From an uncultured Clostridia bacterium (lineage in GTDB: Bacteria; Bacillota; Clostridia; Oscillospirales; Acutalibacteraceae): a DNA stretch of 14,529 nt. Below the pieces are notes generated by a model, which worked only from the letters and a program-made list of their open reading frames with translations, was not told the origin of the DNA and did no database searches. The DNA lies in contig CANRAN010000018.1 in NCBI GenBank assembly GCA_947628595.1, forward strand, positions 1 through 14,529. The letters are read 5' to 3'. This document shows, piece after piece, positions 6,302-12,847 of this stretch. Positions within the stretch are counted from its first letter, which is position 1, and each line of letters opens with the position of its first letter. A program made the position numbers and the translations under genes.

Positions 6302-7084
6302 GTGGTTTTCAATAAGGTTGAAATTTGCGGTGTCAATACAGCAAGGCTTAAGGTTATATCCGAGGAGAAAAAACAAGAGCTTCTCGGAATTATGAAGAAT
6401 GGTACTCCCCAAGAGGCGGAAAACGCAAGGGATGAAATGATAAACGGAAATTTACGTCTTGTACTCAGTGTAATACAGAGGTTTGCAGGACGAGGAGAAA
6501 ATCCTGATGATCTGTTCCAAGTCGGCTGTATAGGTCTGATAAAGGCAATAGATAATTTTAACTGTGATAAGGATGTGAGGTTTTCCACATACGGAGTTCC
6601 CATGATCATAGGAGAAATACGCAGATATCTGCGTGATTATAATTCTGTCAGAGTGAGCCGTTCAATAAAGGATACTGCATATAAAGCCATGCAGGCAAAG
6701 GAAAAAATTACTGCTGAAACGGGCAGAGAACCCACTGTTGATGAGATCTCAAGGGTGCTTGACATACCGAGTGAGAATGTAGTTCTTGCACTTGAAGCTA
6801 TTGTTGAGCCTGTATCAATTTATGAGCCTGTATATTCCGACGGTGCCGATACGGTTTATATCATGGATACCCTCGGCGATGATAATGATGACAACCGTTG
6901 GCTTGAGCATATTGCTATAAAAGAGGCTGTCAGGTCTCTGGGGGAACGTGAAAGAAAAATCCTTACAATGAGGTATATCAAGGGTAAAACTCAAATGGAA
7001 ATTGCAAAGGAAATCGGTATAAGCCAAGCTCAGGTGTCAAGGCTTGAAAAAACCGCACTCGGTAAGATTAAAAAGGAATTATAA
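6302..7084 (+). CDS. sigG: RNA polymerase sporulation sigma factor SigG
   Basis: A 260-residue sigma-70-family factor that directs late forespore genes, including spore-cortex and protective functions. The N-terminus NKVEICGVNTARL is the SigG signature, close to the Bacillus NKVEICGVDTSKL. Region 2 carries NGNLRLVLSVIQRF and DDLFQVGCIGLIKAIDNF, then FSTYGVPMIIGEIRRYLRD; region 4 ends with GKTQMEIAKEIGISQAQVSR as its helix-turn-helix. The Asn at position 48, where SigG has Asn and SigF has an acidic residue, favours SigG. The start is GTG at 6302, seven bases after AAGGAGG. No spoIIG genes are beside it, unlike Bacillus, where sigG follows sigE. A candidate sigma-G promoter lies just upstream, and a PdaA-like gene, a sigma-G target in Bacillus, is 5.8 kb downstream. 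Confidence 0.95.
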   Translation: MVFNKVEICGVNTARLKVISEEKKQELLGIMKNGTPQEAENARDEMINGNLRLVLSVIQRFAGRGENPDDLFQVGCIGLIKAIDNFNCDKDVRFSTYGVPMIIGEIRRYLRDYNSVRVSRSIKDTAYKAMQAKEKITAETGREPTVDEISRVLDIPSENVVLALEAIVEPVSIYEPVYSDGADTVYIMDTLGDDNDDNRWLEHIAIKEAVRSLGERERKILTMRYIKGKTQMEIAKEIGISQAQVSRLEKTALGKIKKEL

Positions 7085-7089
7085 TTTTA

Positions 7090-7127
7090 AACCGTTTTAT
7101 TCCTGTTCGTGAAAAATACGGCTTTTT
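7090..7127 (+). terminator. Probable terminator after sigG
   Basis: CCGT (7092-7095) pairs with ACGG (7118-7121), extended imperfectly by T-rich against A-rich arms, followed at once by CTTTTT. The stem is weak beyond the four GC-rich pairs. Confidence 0.4.
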
Positions 7128-7157
7128 ATAAATTTTTTATAAATTTAAAAATATGTA

Positions 7158-7186
7158 TTGAAAATTTTGTAGATTCATTGTATAAT
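7158..7186 (+). promoter_or_regulatory. Strong sigma-A promoter of the TM1266-hydG transcript
   Basis: TTGAAA (7158-7163) and TATAAT (7181-7186) with a 17-base spacer. Transcription would begin near 7193, giving a leader of about 100 bases before the first start codon. Confidence 0.75.
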
Positions 7187-7192
7187 GATGTA

Positions 7193-7280
7193 GCAGGAAA
7201 CTGACACCGAAATTTTATTGAGGTGAAAGGCTCTGATACATTGCTGTGTAGCTGTGCCTTTCGGCACGGCTTTTTTATTT
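7193..7280 (+). ncRNA. Candidate structured leader with terminator/antiterminator switch
   Basis: About 90 bases between the promoter and TM1266. First hairpin: CACC (7205-7208) with GGTG (7222-7225). Second: ATACA (7236-7240) with TGTGT (7245-7249), extended by GCT (7230-7232) with AGC (7250-7252). Then an intrinsic terminator (7251-7276). GAAAGGC (7225-7231) is perfectly complementary to GCCTTTC (7256-7262), which lies in the terminator's left arm and loop, so it can act as an antiterminator. CCTTTC (7257-7262) also matches GAAAGG (7282-7287), the ribosome binding site of TM1266. This is how a riboswitch or attenuator is built, but I do not recognise the class and no ligand can be named. 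Confidence 0.5.
7251..7276 (+). terminator. Intrinsic terminator inside the TM1266-hydG leader
   Basis: GCTGTGCC (7251-7258) pairs with GGCACGGC (7263-7270), eight pairs with one G-U, a four-base loop, then six T. It lies downstream of a strong promoter and before the genes, so it is an attenuator rather than an end-of-gene terminator. Confidence 0.8.
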
Positions 7281-7296
7281 TGAAAGGGATGAGCTA

Positions 7297-7560
7297 ATGG
7301 AAACCCGTGTTGCTGTTATCAGTATTATTCTTGAAAATTCAAACTCCGTTGAGGAGGTAAACAGGCTTATAAGCAGTTACAGCGATTATATCGTGGGGCG
7401 TATGGGCATTCCCTATAAGCAGAGAGGAATATCGGTTATTTGCATTGTTATTGATTCGCCGCAGGATGTTATTTCCGCACTTTCCGGTAATCTCGGAAAG
7501 CTTGATGGAGTAAGCACAAAAACGGCTTATTCAAAATATATTTTCAGTAATGATATGTGA
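7297..7560 (+). CDS. TM1266-family iron-only hydrogenase system regulator
   Basis: An 87-residue, one-domain protein of the small ACT/NikR-C-like ferredoxin-fold family typified by Thermotoga maritima TM1266. Shared features are the opening strand RVAVISIILEN, a middle GRMGIPYKQRGISVICIVID and the closing ALSGNLGKLDGVSTKTAYSK. Members are regularly encoded with the [FeFe]-hydrogenase maturases and are called putative regulators, but the ligand and mode of action are not established. It has no DNA-binding domain. The ATG at 7297 follows GAAAGGG by eight bases. It precedes hydG by 68 bases on the same transcript, with no terminator between. Confidence 0.9.
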   Translation: METRVAVISIILENSNSVEEVNRLISSYSDYIVGRMGIPYKQRGISVICIVIDSPQDVISALSGNLGKLDGVSTKTAYSKYIFSNDM

Positions 7561-7628
7561 TAAATGAGTCTGTATAGGATCTTTTACCTATTGTAAAACG
7601 GAAAAAATAAGAGAAGGAGATTTTGTAA

Positions 7629-9080
7629 ATGTATAATCCAAAATCACTCAAGGCTGAGGAATTTATCGACCACAATGAAATTCTTGAAACTCTCGAATAT
7701 GCTGAGCAGAATAAGCATAATCGTGAGCTTATAGAGGAAATTCTTGAAAAGGCGAGGCCAAGAAAAACAGGACGAGGTGTGGAATGTGCAGGGCTTTCGC
7801 ACCGTGATGCTAGTGTTCTTCTTGCTTGTGATATTCCCGAACTTAATGAGAAAATGTACTCACTTGCAAAGGAGATAAAGGAGGCATTCTATGGTAACAG
7901 AATAGTTATGTTTGCACCTCTTTATCTTTCAAATTACTGTGTAAACAAATGTGTATATTGTCCCTATCATTATCAGAATAAGCAGATACCGAGGAAAAAG
8001 CTTACTCAGGACGAGGTTAGGGACGAGGTTATAGCTTTGCAGGATATGGGGCATAAACGTCTTGCGATTGAATGTGGCGAGGATCCTGTAAATAACCCGA
8101 TCGAATATGTTCTTGAATGTATTAATACTATTTATTCCATTAAGCACAAAAACGGGGCTATTCGCCGTGTTAATGTAAACATTGCCGCTACTACTGTTGA
8201 AAATTACAGAAAGCTCAAGGAAGCAGGTATCGGCACATATATTCTGTTCCAGGAAACCTATCATAAGGAGAGCTATGAAAAGCTTCATCCGGCAGGACCC
8301 AAACACAATTATGCTTATCATACCGAAGCTATGGACAGAGCCATGGAGGGCGGCATTGATGATGTAGGACTCGGTGTACTTTTCGGTCTTGAAATGTACA
8401 AGTACGAATTTGCCGGAATACTTATGCACGCGGAGCATCTTGAAGCGGTGCATGGTGTAGGACCTCACACAATTAGTGTTCCGAGAGTAAAGAAAGCGTC
8501 CGACATTGATCCGTCTGTTTTTGACAACGGAATTGATGATGATACCTTTGCTAAGATTATCGCATGTATCAGGATTGCCGTACCATACACAGGCATGATT
8601 ATTTCAACGAGGGAAAGTGAAGCCTGTCGTGAAAAGGTGCTTAATCTCGGTATATCCCAAATTTCCGGTGCATCGAGGACATCTGTCGGCGGTTATGCAG
8701 GCTATTCCCCTGACGAAAGACCACATGATACGGAGCAGTTTGATGTATCGGATCAGCGTACCCTTGATGAGGTTGTAAGGTGGCTAATGGAGAATGGCTT
8801 TATTCCGTCTTTCTGTACAGCCTGTTACCGTGAGGGCAGGACGGGTGATCGTTTTATGGCTCTCTGTAAGGTAGGGCAGATACAGAATTGTTGTCATCCC
8901 AATGCACTTATGACATTACAGGAATATCTTGAAGATTATGCAACTGCCGAAACAAAGAAAATCGGCGAGGAGCTTATCGCAAAAGAGATCCGGAAGGTCC
9001 CCGATGAAAAACGCCGTCAGCGTGCAATAGACTATCTCAAACAAATCAAAGAAGTTGGAAAACGTGATTTCCGCTTCTAA
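7629..9080 (+). CDS. hydG: [FeFe]-hydrogenase H-cluster radical SAM maturase HydG (tyrosine lyase)
   Basis: A 483-residue radical SAM enzyme that cleaves tyrosine into p-cresol and dehydroglycine, which yields the CO and cyanide ligands of the hydrogenase H-cluster. The SAM cluster motif C104-x3-C108-x2-C111 (NYCVNKCVYCPY) lies at the start of the TIM barrel. The C-terminal auxiliary cluster motif C396-x2-C399-x22-C422 (FCTACYREG through NCCHPN) is what separates HydG from its relative ThiH. Length is normal for the family. AAGGAGA precedes the ATG. Its partners hydE, hydF and the hydrogenase are not in this window, so they must lie elsewhere. It shares the promoter and attenuator-like leader of the TM1266-type gene. 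The cluster and domain motifs look complete. Confidence 0.97.
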   Translation: MYNPKSLKAEEFIDHNEILETLEYAEQNKHNRELIEEILEKARPRKTGRGVECAGLSHRDASVLLACDIPELNEKMYSLAKEIKEAFYGNRIVMFAPLYLSNYCVNKCVYCPYHYQNKQIPRKKLTQDEVRDEVIALQDMGHKRLAIECGEDPVNNPIEYVLECINTIYSIKHKNGAIRRVNVNIAATTVENYRKLKEAGIGTYILFQETYHKESYEKLHPAGPKHNYAYHTEAMDRAMEGGIDDVGLGVLFGLEMYKYEFAGILMHAEHLEAVHGVGPHTISVPRVKKASDIDPSVFDNGIDDDTFAKIIACIRIAVPYTGMIISTRESEACREKVLNLGISQISGASRTSVGGYAGYSPDERPHDTEQFDVSDQRTLDEVVRWLMENGFIPSFCTACYREGRTGDRFMALCKVGQIQNCCHPNALMTLQEYLEDYATAETKKIGEELIAKEIRKVPDEKRRQRAIDYLKQIKEVGKRDFRF

Positions 9081-9086
9081 TCGTGT

Positions 9087-9108
9087 GGGCGGCGTGCGGG
9101 CGGCGTGC
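9087..9108. repeat. Tandem 11-base repeat GGGCGGCGTGC x2
   Basis: Two exact copies without a gap. The second flows into a hairpin, GGCGG (9099-9103) pairing with CCGCC (9108-9112). A third copy lacking the first two bases occurs at 9352-9360, at the other end of the spacer. Confidence 0.75.
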
Positions 9109-9220
9109 CGCCGCTGTCCATTTGCGATTTCGCTCACTACGTTCGCTTTGGCTATTATGGCGGTGGAGTGCGTGTCCGCAATAGTAAATTTACCTGTCGG
9201 CAACATTCAGAATATATCGA

Positions 9221-9251
9221 GAGTGGCTCTGCGAGCCACTCCGCATTTTTT
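9221..9251 (+). terminator. Terminator-like hairpin downstream of hydG
   Basis: GAGTGGCTC (9221-9229) pairs perfectly with GAGCCACTC (9233-9241) around a three-base loop. TTTTTT follows after four bases (CGCA). The gap before the T-run is longer than usual, but this is the best terminator for the TM1266-hydG transcript. Confidence 0.55.
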
Positions 9252-9310
9252 ATATCAGAATAAATAACTAAAATGCCCCACTATTGTTTTTAGTAAATTT
9301 ATAGTAGATC

Positions 9311-9330
9311 CACAAGGCTAATGCTTTGTG
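9311..9330 (-). terminator. Hairpin downstream of the decarboxylase gene
   Basis: CACAAGGC (9311-9318) pairs with GCTTTGTG (9323-9330), eight pairs with one G-U and a TAAT loop. No T-run follows directly on the minus strand, so termination is only possible. Confidence 0.3.
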
Positions 9331-9365
9331 TAAAGTAATTGCGAACTGATAGCGGCGTGCGCAGC

Positions 9366-10691
9366 TTATTTTATTACTTTTATATTTTTAAATCCGGAAT
9401 TGATGATTCTTTCCGCAATCTCCTCGGTTATCACCTCACCCGGCATTATAAGCGGTATTCCCGGAGGGCACGGACAGGTTGTACCTGCCGCAATCCTTCC
9501 GACCGAATCCCCTGCCTGAATAATTTCCGATGGCAAAAGCATTGCTTCTCTTACAGATAATTCCTTTACCGGATTTCCTATAAAGGCACTGCTTGATTCT
9601 ATACACTCCCCTACATTAATTTCCTTTATTGCCCTTTCAAGCCTTTCAAAATCTTCATCACTGTTAAACGGTGTGCATATTAATACAGCATTCATACCGT
9701 CACAAAATTCACAATCTATTCCGTGTTCTTCAAAATATTTCTCCTGCTCCTCTCCTATAAGACCAACTGATGCGGTATTTAGCGTAAGCCGCAGCGGATC
9801 ACAAAGTCCTTCCGGCTGCCTTATTCCCCTTTCCCCTGCCAGCTGCTTCAACCCTGCAACTCGTTTTTCACAGTCGACATATGCTTTTGTCCCCTCACCC
9901 GACATATAATTAACACATAAATCAATGGAACTCATTATAATATAAGAGGGGCTTGTTGAACCGAATAATGCCATTGCATCCTTTGCATTTTTAGAAAGCT
10001 CCGAATTTGCTATATTGAGTAAGGCACCACCCGTAAGAACAGGCAAGGTCTTATGAAGTGAACAGGCTGACATATCTGCGCCGTTTGAAATCGGGTGCAT
10101 ATTTTTTTGCATAAATGCAAGATGTGAGCCGTGTGCATTGTCCACAAGCAGAATTACGCCGTATCTATGGCATATCTCCGATATTGTCGGAATATCACTT
10201 ATTTCACCATAATAGCTCGGTGACGTTATATAGCAAGCCGTTATATCCCTGTCAGTGCTTAAAATTTCTTCGACTCTTTTAGGTGAAATTCTACCTGTAA
10301 AGTTGCCTTGTCCCTCGGGAGATATCCATACCGGCTCTATTCCGAGAAGCGCAATGGCATTTATTGCACCCCTATGTGCATTTCTTGCACACAATAGTTT
10401 TCCTCCTCTTTCGGATGCAATTTTAAGCATTGTTTGTATTGCAAGAGTACACCCTCCCGCAGATATAAGGCTTCTGCTCGCCCCAAAAAGCTCTGCCGCC
10501 CGTTTTTCGGTTTCCAGAATAACATCATCTGCTTCATATAACGCATCTGTGTCGGGTAACTCGGTATAATCAAGTGAAATAAGACTGCCGTCAAAAAATC
10601 CTCTGCACTTATGACCCGGTGTATGAAAGGAGGATCTGTTAAGCCTGTTATGCTCAATCAGTTTGCTGTAAAGCGGTGTTTTATCGTCCAT
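9366..10691 (-). CDS. Orn/Lys/Arg decarboxylase family PLP-dependent enzyme
   Basis: A 441-residue fold-type I PLP enzyme, slightly shorter than Bacillus SpeA and YaaO. It would decarboxylate arginine, lysine or ornithine to a polyamine or precursor. Visible motifs: SFHTPGHKCR (21-30) at the N-terminus, SAGGC (77-81) for phosphate binding, RNAHRGAINA with H106 likely stacking on the cofactor, VDNAHGSH with D184 facing the pyridine nitrogen, and SLHKTLP with K214 as the Schiff-base lysine. The C-terminal domain keeps CPCPPGIPLIMPGE, typical of this branch. AGGGGG precedes the ATG by nine bases. It is divergent from folC, each with its own promoter. The substrate cannot be chosen among the three amino acids from these motifs. 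Confidence 0.92.
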   Translation of the reverse strand: MDDKTPLYSKLIEHNRLNRSSFHTPGHKCRGFFDGSLISLDYTELPDTDALYEADDVILETEKRAAELFGASRSLISAGGCTLAIQTMLKIASERGGKLLCARNAHRGAINAIALLGIEPVWISPEGQGNFTGRISPKRVEEILSTDRDITACYITSPSYYGEISDIPTISEICHRYGVILLVDNAHGSHLAFMQKNMHPISNGADMSACSLHKTLPVLTGGALLNIANSELSKNAKDAMALFGSTSPSYIIMSSIDLCVNYMSGEGTKAYVDCEKRVAGLKQLAGERGIRQPEGLCDPLRLTLNTASVGLIGEEQEKYFEEHGIDCEFCDGMNAVLICTPFNSDEDFERLERAIKEINVGECIESSSAFIGNPVKELSVREAMLLPSEIIQAGDSVGRIAAGTTCPCPPGIPLIMPGEVITEEIAERIINSGFKNIKVIK

Positions 10692-10721
10692 TATTATTTT
10701 CCCCCTGATGATTTCTATAAT

Positions 10722-10750
10722 ATTCTAACACTATAATTATCTTTAGGCAA
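10722..10750 (-). promoter_or_regulatory. Promoter of the decarboxylase gene
   Basis: Reading leftward, TTGCCT (10750-10745) and TAGAAT (10727-10722) with a 17-base spacer and an extended TG before the -10. The word AGTGTTAGAATA is shared with the ferredoxin promoter. Confidence 0.55.
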
Positions 10751-10795
10751 GATCTTTAATTAGTACAGTTATTTGTATATATCATTTTATTACTG

Positions 10796-10824
10796 TTGCA
10801 ATATAATGTCTGCTAATGTATAAT
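10796..10824 (+). promoter_or_regulatory. Sigma-A promoter of folC
   Basis: TTGCAA (10796-10801) and a perfect TATAAT (10819-10824) with a 17-base spacer, about 50 bases before the folC start. Confidence 0.7.
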
Positions 10825-10872
10825 AGTATTGTTGTTTAATAATGGGATCAGTTATGAATAGGAGTAAATACT

Positions 10873-12165
10873 ATGACATATATTGAAGCGGTAGAAAAAA
10901 TTAATTCTCTTCTTGTTTTCGGAAGTCAGCCGGGTCTTGAACGTATAGGAGAATTTGTTGAAAGAATAGGCTCGCCTGATAAAAGGCTTAAATTCGTTCA
11001 TGTGGCAGGAACAAACGGAAAAGGAAGCACTTGTTCCTTTATTTCCTCAGTATTGACAAACTCAGGATATAAGACAGGCTTATTTATATCCCCGTTTGTA
11101 CTTGATTTTCGTGAGAGATTTATGATAGACGGAGAAATGATACCATCAACGGTTCTTGCTGATATTGTGGAAGAGCTTTTCCCCCTTGTTGAACAGATGA
11201 AGAAAGAGGGTAAAATTATTACGGAATTTGAATTTGTATTTGCAGTCGCACTTGTATGGTATGCCCGTGAAGCTTGCGACATCGTTGTGCTTGAAACAGG
11301 ACTCGGAGGACGGTTTGATGCAACAAATATTATAGATACTCCCCTTGTCTCTGTTATAACGTCAATCTCTCTCGACCACACAAAAATCCTCGGCGATACC
11401 TATGCAAAAATTGCATTTGAAAAATGCGGAATTATAAAACAAAACGGAATAACTGTCGCATACGGTGAGCAAATGCCTGATTCCATGGATGTTATACGCA
11501 AAACATCTGAGGAAAGACATAATAGGCTTATAGTCGCAGAGGCCGAAAAGGCAAAAATAATCTCCTCGAATATCGAAGGGACAGTATTTGATTATGAACT
11601 TGACAACCAACCCCTTCAAATAAGAATACGTCTTTTAGGGGAACATCAGGTAAGAAATGCCGTCACTGCCCTTTGTACAATAGCTCAGCTACGAAAGCAG
11701 AACTTGAATATACCCGACTCCGCTGTTATAAACGGCTTTGAGCGTGTGAGCTTTCCAGCACGTATGGAACAGCTCGGTAATTCCCCTCTTATATTCCTCG
11801 ACGGCGCACATAACCCCGGAGGAGCAAATGCACTTTCAGAAACCATTGACAGATATTTAAAGGATAAACGTAAAATCGGAATTGTGGGTATGCTTGCTGA
11901 TAAGGATATCGAAAGCTCAATGGCGGTTCTTTTGCCGAGGTTTGAGGAAATTATCACAGTTGCTCCGAATAACCCGAGAAAAATGTCACCGGAGGAATTG
12001 GCTGAGATTGTCAGAAAGTATTGCCCGTGTGTCACGGTCTCAGATAACCTCAGAGAAGCCTATATGTATGCCCTCTCAAGAGCAGGAGCTGACGATGCGA
12101 TTATTATATTCGGTTCACTTTATCTTGCTTCGGATATGAGGAAAATAATACTGTCACAAAAATAA
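10873..12165 (+). CDS. folC: Bifunctional folylpolyglutamate synthase / dihydrofolate synthase
   Basis: A 430-residue Mur-ligase-like cytosolic enzyme that adds glutamate to dihydropteroate or to folates using ATP. The P-loop is GTNGKGS (46-52). Other family motifs follow: LETGLGGRFDATN, SISLDHTKILGDTYAKIAFE (the omega-loop and metal region, with KCGIIK after it) and FLDGAHNPGGANAL, which opens the C-terminal domain. Length is normal. AGGAG lies eight bases before the ATG. It stands alone after its own promoter; folate biosynthesis partners are not adjacent. Whether it has both activities or only the polyglutamate one cannot be told from motifs. Confidence 0.96.
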   Translation: MTYIEAVEKINSLLVFGSQPGLERIGEFVERIGSPDKRLKFVHVAGTNGKGSTCSFISSVLTNSGYKTGLFISPFVLDFRERFMIDGEMIPSTVLADIVEELFPLVEQMKKEGKIITEFEFVFAVALVWYAREACDIVVLETGLGGRFDATNIIDTPLVSVITSISLDHTKILGDTYAKIAFEKCGIIKQNGITVAYGEQMPDSMDVIRKTSEERHNRLIVAEAEKAKIISSNIEGTVFDYELDNQPLQIRIRLLGEHQVRNAVTALCTIAQLRKQNLNIPDSAVINGFERVSFPARMEQLGNSPLIFLDGAHNPGGANALSETIDRYLKDKRKIGIVGMLADKDIESSMAVLLPRFEEIITVAPNNPRKMSPEELAEIVRKYCPCVTVSDNLREAYMYALSRAGADDAIIIFGSLYLASDMRKIILSQK

Positions 12166-12188
12166 GCATATCCATTATTCGCTTATTT
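12160..12188. repeat. 8-bp inverted repeat across the folC stop
   Basis: AAATAAGC (12160-12167), which includes the folC stop codon, is the exact reverse complement of GCTTATTT (12181-12188). A second shorter hairpin, CTTAT (12182-12186) with ATAAG, shares the right arm. It could be a weak terminator or an operator for the next gene. Confidence 0.35.
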
Positions 12189-12202
12189 CCGCATAAGTAA
12201 TA

Positions 12203-12211
12203 TGATATACT
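12203..12211 (+). promoter_or_regulatory. Extended -10 promoter before the YbjN-like gene
   Basis: TG at 12203-12204, one base, then TATACT (12206-12211). The -35 region is poor (TTATTT at 12183-12188, 17-base spacer). It would start transcription about 30 bases before the AGGAGG site. Confidence 0.35.
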
Positions 12212-12251
12212 GATTATTGAAGCAAATTTTAATTTTATTAGGAGGAAATTG

Positions 12252-12707
12252 ATGACAATAACCACAACCAAATCATGGAAGAATTATATGAGCCTTTGCA
12301 GAACTCTCGAAAGAAATGATATCAAGTATAATCGTGAAGATGAAAAGCTTTGTGTTATATGCAGAGTCGGTGGTAATGAAATTGAATTAAGCTTCAGATT
12401 TACTATAAATCCGTCAAAAATGCTCATTACCCTTTATTCCCCTCTGCCCATTGAGCTTAACAATGAAAAAGCCGCCGATATGGCACTTGCCGTATGCATG
12501 ATAAACAGCACCATTGAAGACGGTTCATTCTGTATGGATCTGATAAATAATCTTTTATACTTTAAAATGACATCAAGCTTTTACGAAACTCAGATTAATG
12601 ATACAATTTTTGAATATATGCTTTCGACCTCTGCCGATATTATTGATGAGTATTATCCAAAGCTGAAAATGCTTGCTAAAGGTGCGGAAATGTACGAAGA
12701 AAACTGA
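12252..12707 (+). CDS. YbjN-like domain protein
   Basis: A 151-residue soluble protein with no signal peptide. Its layout resembles the YbjN/type III-chaperone-like fold: an N-terminal helix (SWKNYMSLCRTLERNDIKY), a strand pair (KLCVICRVGGNEIELSFRF), MLITLYSPLPIEL, an AVCMINSTIEDGSFCMDL segment and a long C-terminal helix ending LKMLAKGAEMYEEN. Proteins of this fold often act as small adaptors or chaperones, but no specific function is known for clostridial members. The ATG at 12252 is chosen because GGAGG lies six bases upstream; an in-frame TTG at 12249 is too close to it. It lies 86 bases after folC with its own possible promoter and a strong terminator. The family call is from overall pattern. 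Confidence 0.6.
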   Translation: MTITTTKSWKNYMSLCRTLERNDIKYNREDEKLCVICRVGGNEIELSFRFTINPSKMLITLYSPLPIELNNEKAADMALAVCMINSTIEDGSFCMDLINNLLYFKMTSSFYETQINDTIFEYMLSTSADIIDEYYPKLKMLAKGAEMYEEN

Positions 12708-12721
12708 ATACCTAAAAATAT

Positions 12722-12770
12722 GAGCTGCTGCAATCATTCTATGTTTGGGATATGCGGCAGCTTCTTTTTA
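12722..12770 (+). terminator. Intrinsic terminator after the YbjN-like gene
   Basis: AGCTGCTGCA (12723-12732) pairs with TGCGGCAGCT (12753-12762), 10 pairs with one G-U, a 20-base loop, then TCTTTTTATT. Confidence 0.7.
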
Positions 12771-12791
12771 TTCACGGTACATAATGATGCG

Positions 12792-12820
12792 GTAATAATT
12801 ATCTGATATCCGGCATATAA
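12792..12820 (+). promoter_or_regulatory. Weak candidate sigma-G-type promoter of the PdaA-like gene
   Basis: GTAATA (12792-12797) and CATATAA (12814-12820) partly match TGAATA and CATACTA, with a 16-base spacer. It lies within an inverted repeat formed by GGTAAT (12791-12796) and ATTACC (12820-12825). Proposed mainly because pdaA is a sigma-G gene in Bacillus. Confidence 0.2.
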
Positions 12821-12847
12821 ATTACCAATTCAAAGGCGGTGGTTTAT

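Larger units (their letters stand above)
9081..9365. other. Locally GC-rich, repeat-like spacer after hydG
   Basis: Between the hydG stop and the end of the decarboxylase gene. It contains two tandem 11-base copies of GGGCGGCGTGC (9087-9097, 9098-9108), a third partial copy GCGGCGTGC at 9352-9360, short self-pairing words such as GCGATTTCGC, and two hairpins (9221-9241 and 9311-9330). The left part is far more GC-rich than the neighbouring intergenic DNA. An open frame through it (9055-9267) has no ribosome binding site and looks spurious. It may be a dispersed intergenic repeat unit. Confidence 0.45.

Noticed and set aside
7223..7297. Possible leader peptide (GTG at 7223 or TTG at 7241) ending in TAA that overlaps the TM1266 ATG by one base
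   Set aside because: The overlap is suggestive, but neither start has a properly spaced ribosome binding site and the frame runs through the terminator hairpin; the RNA-structure reading is simpler.
9055..9267. 70-codon plus-strand frame overlapping the end of hydG
   Set aside because: No ribosome binding site, overlaps hydG, and most of it is the GC-rich repeat-like block; probably spurious.
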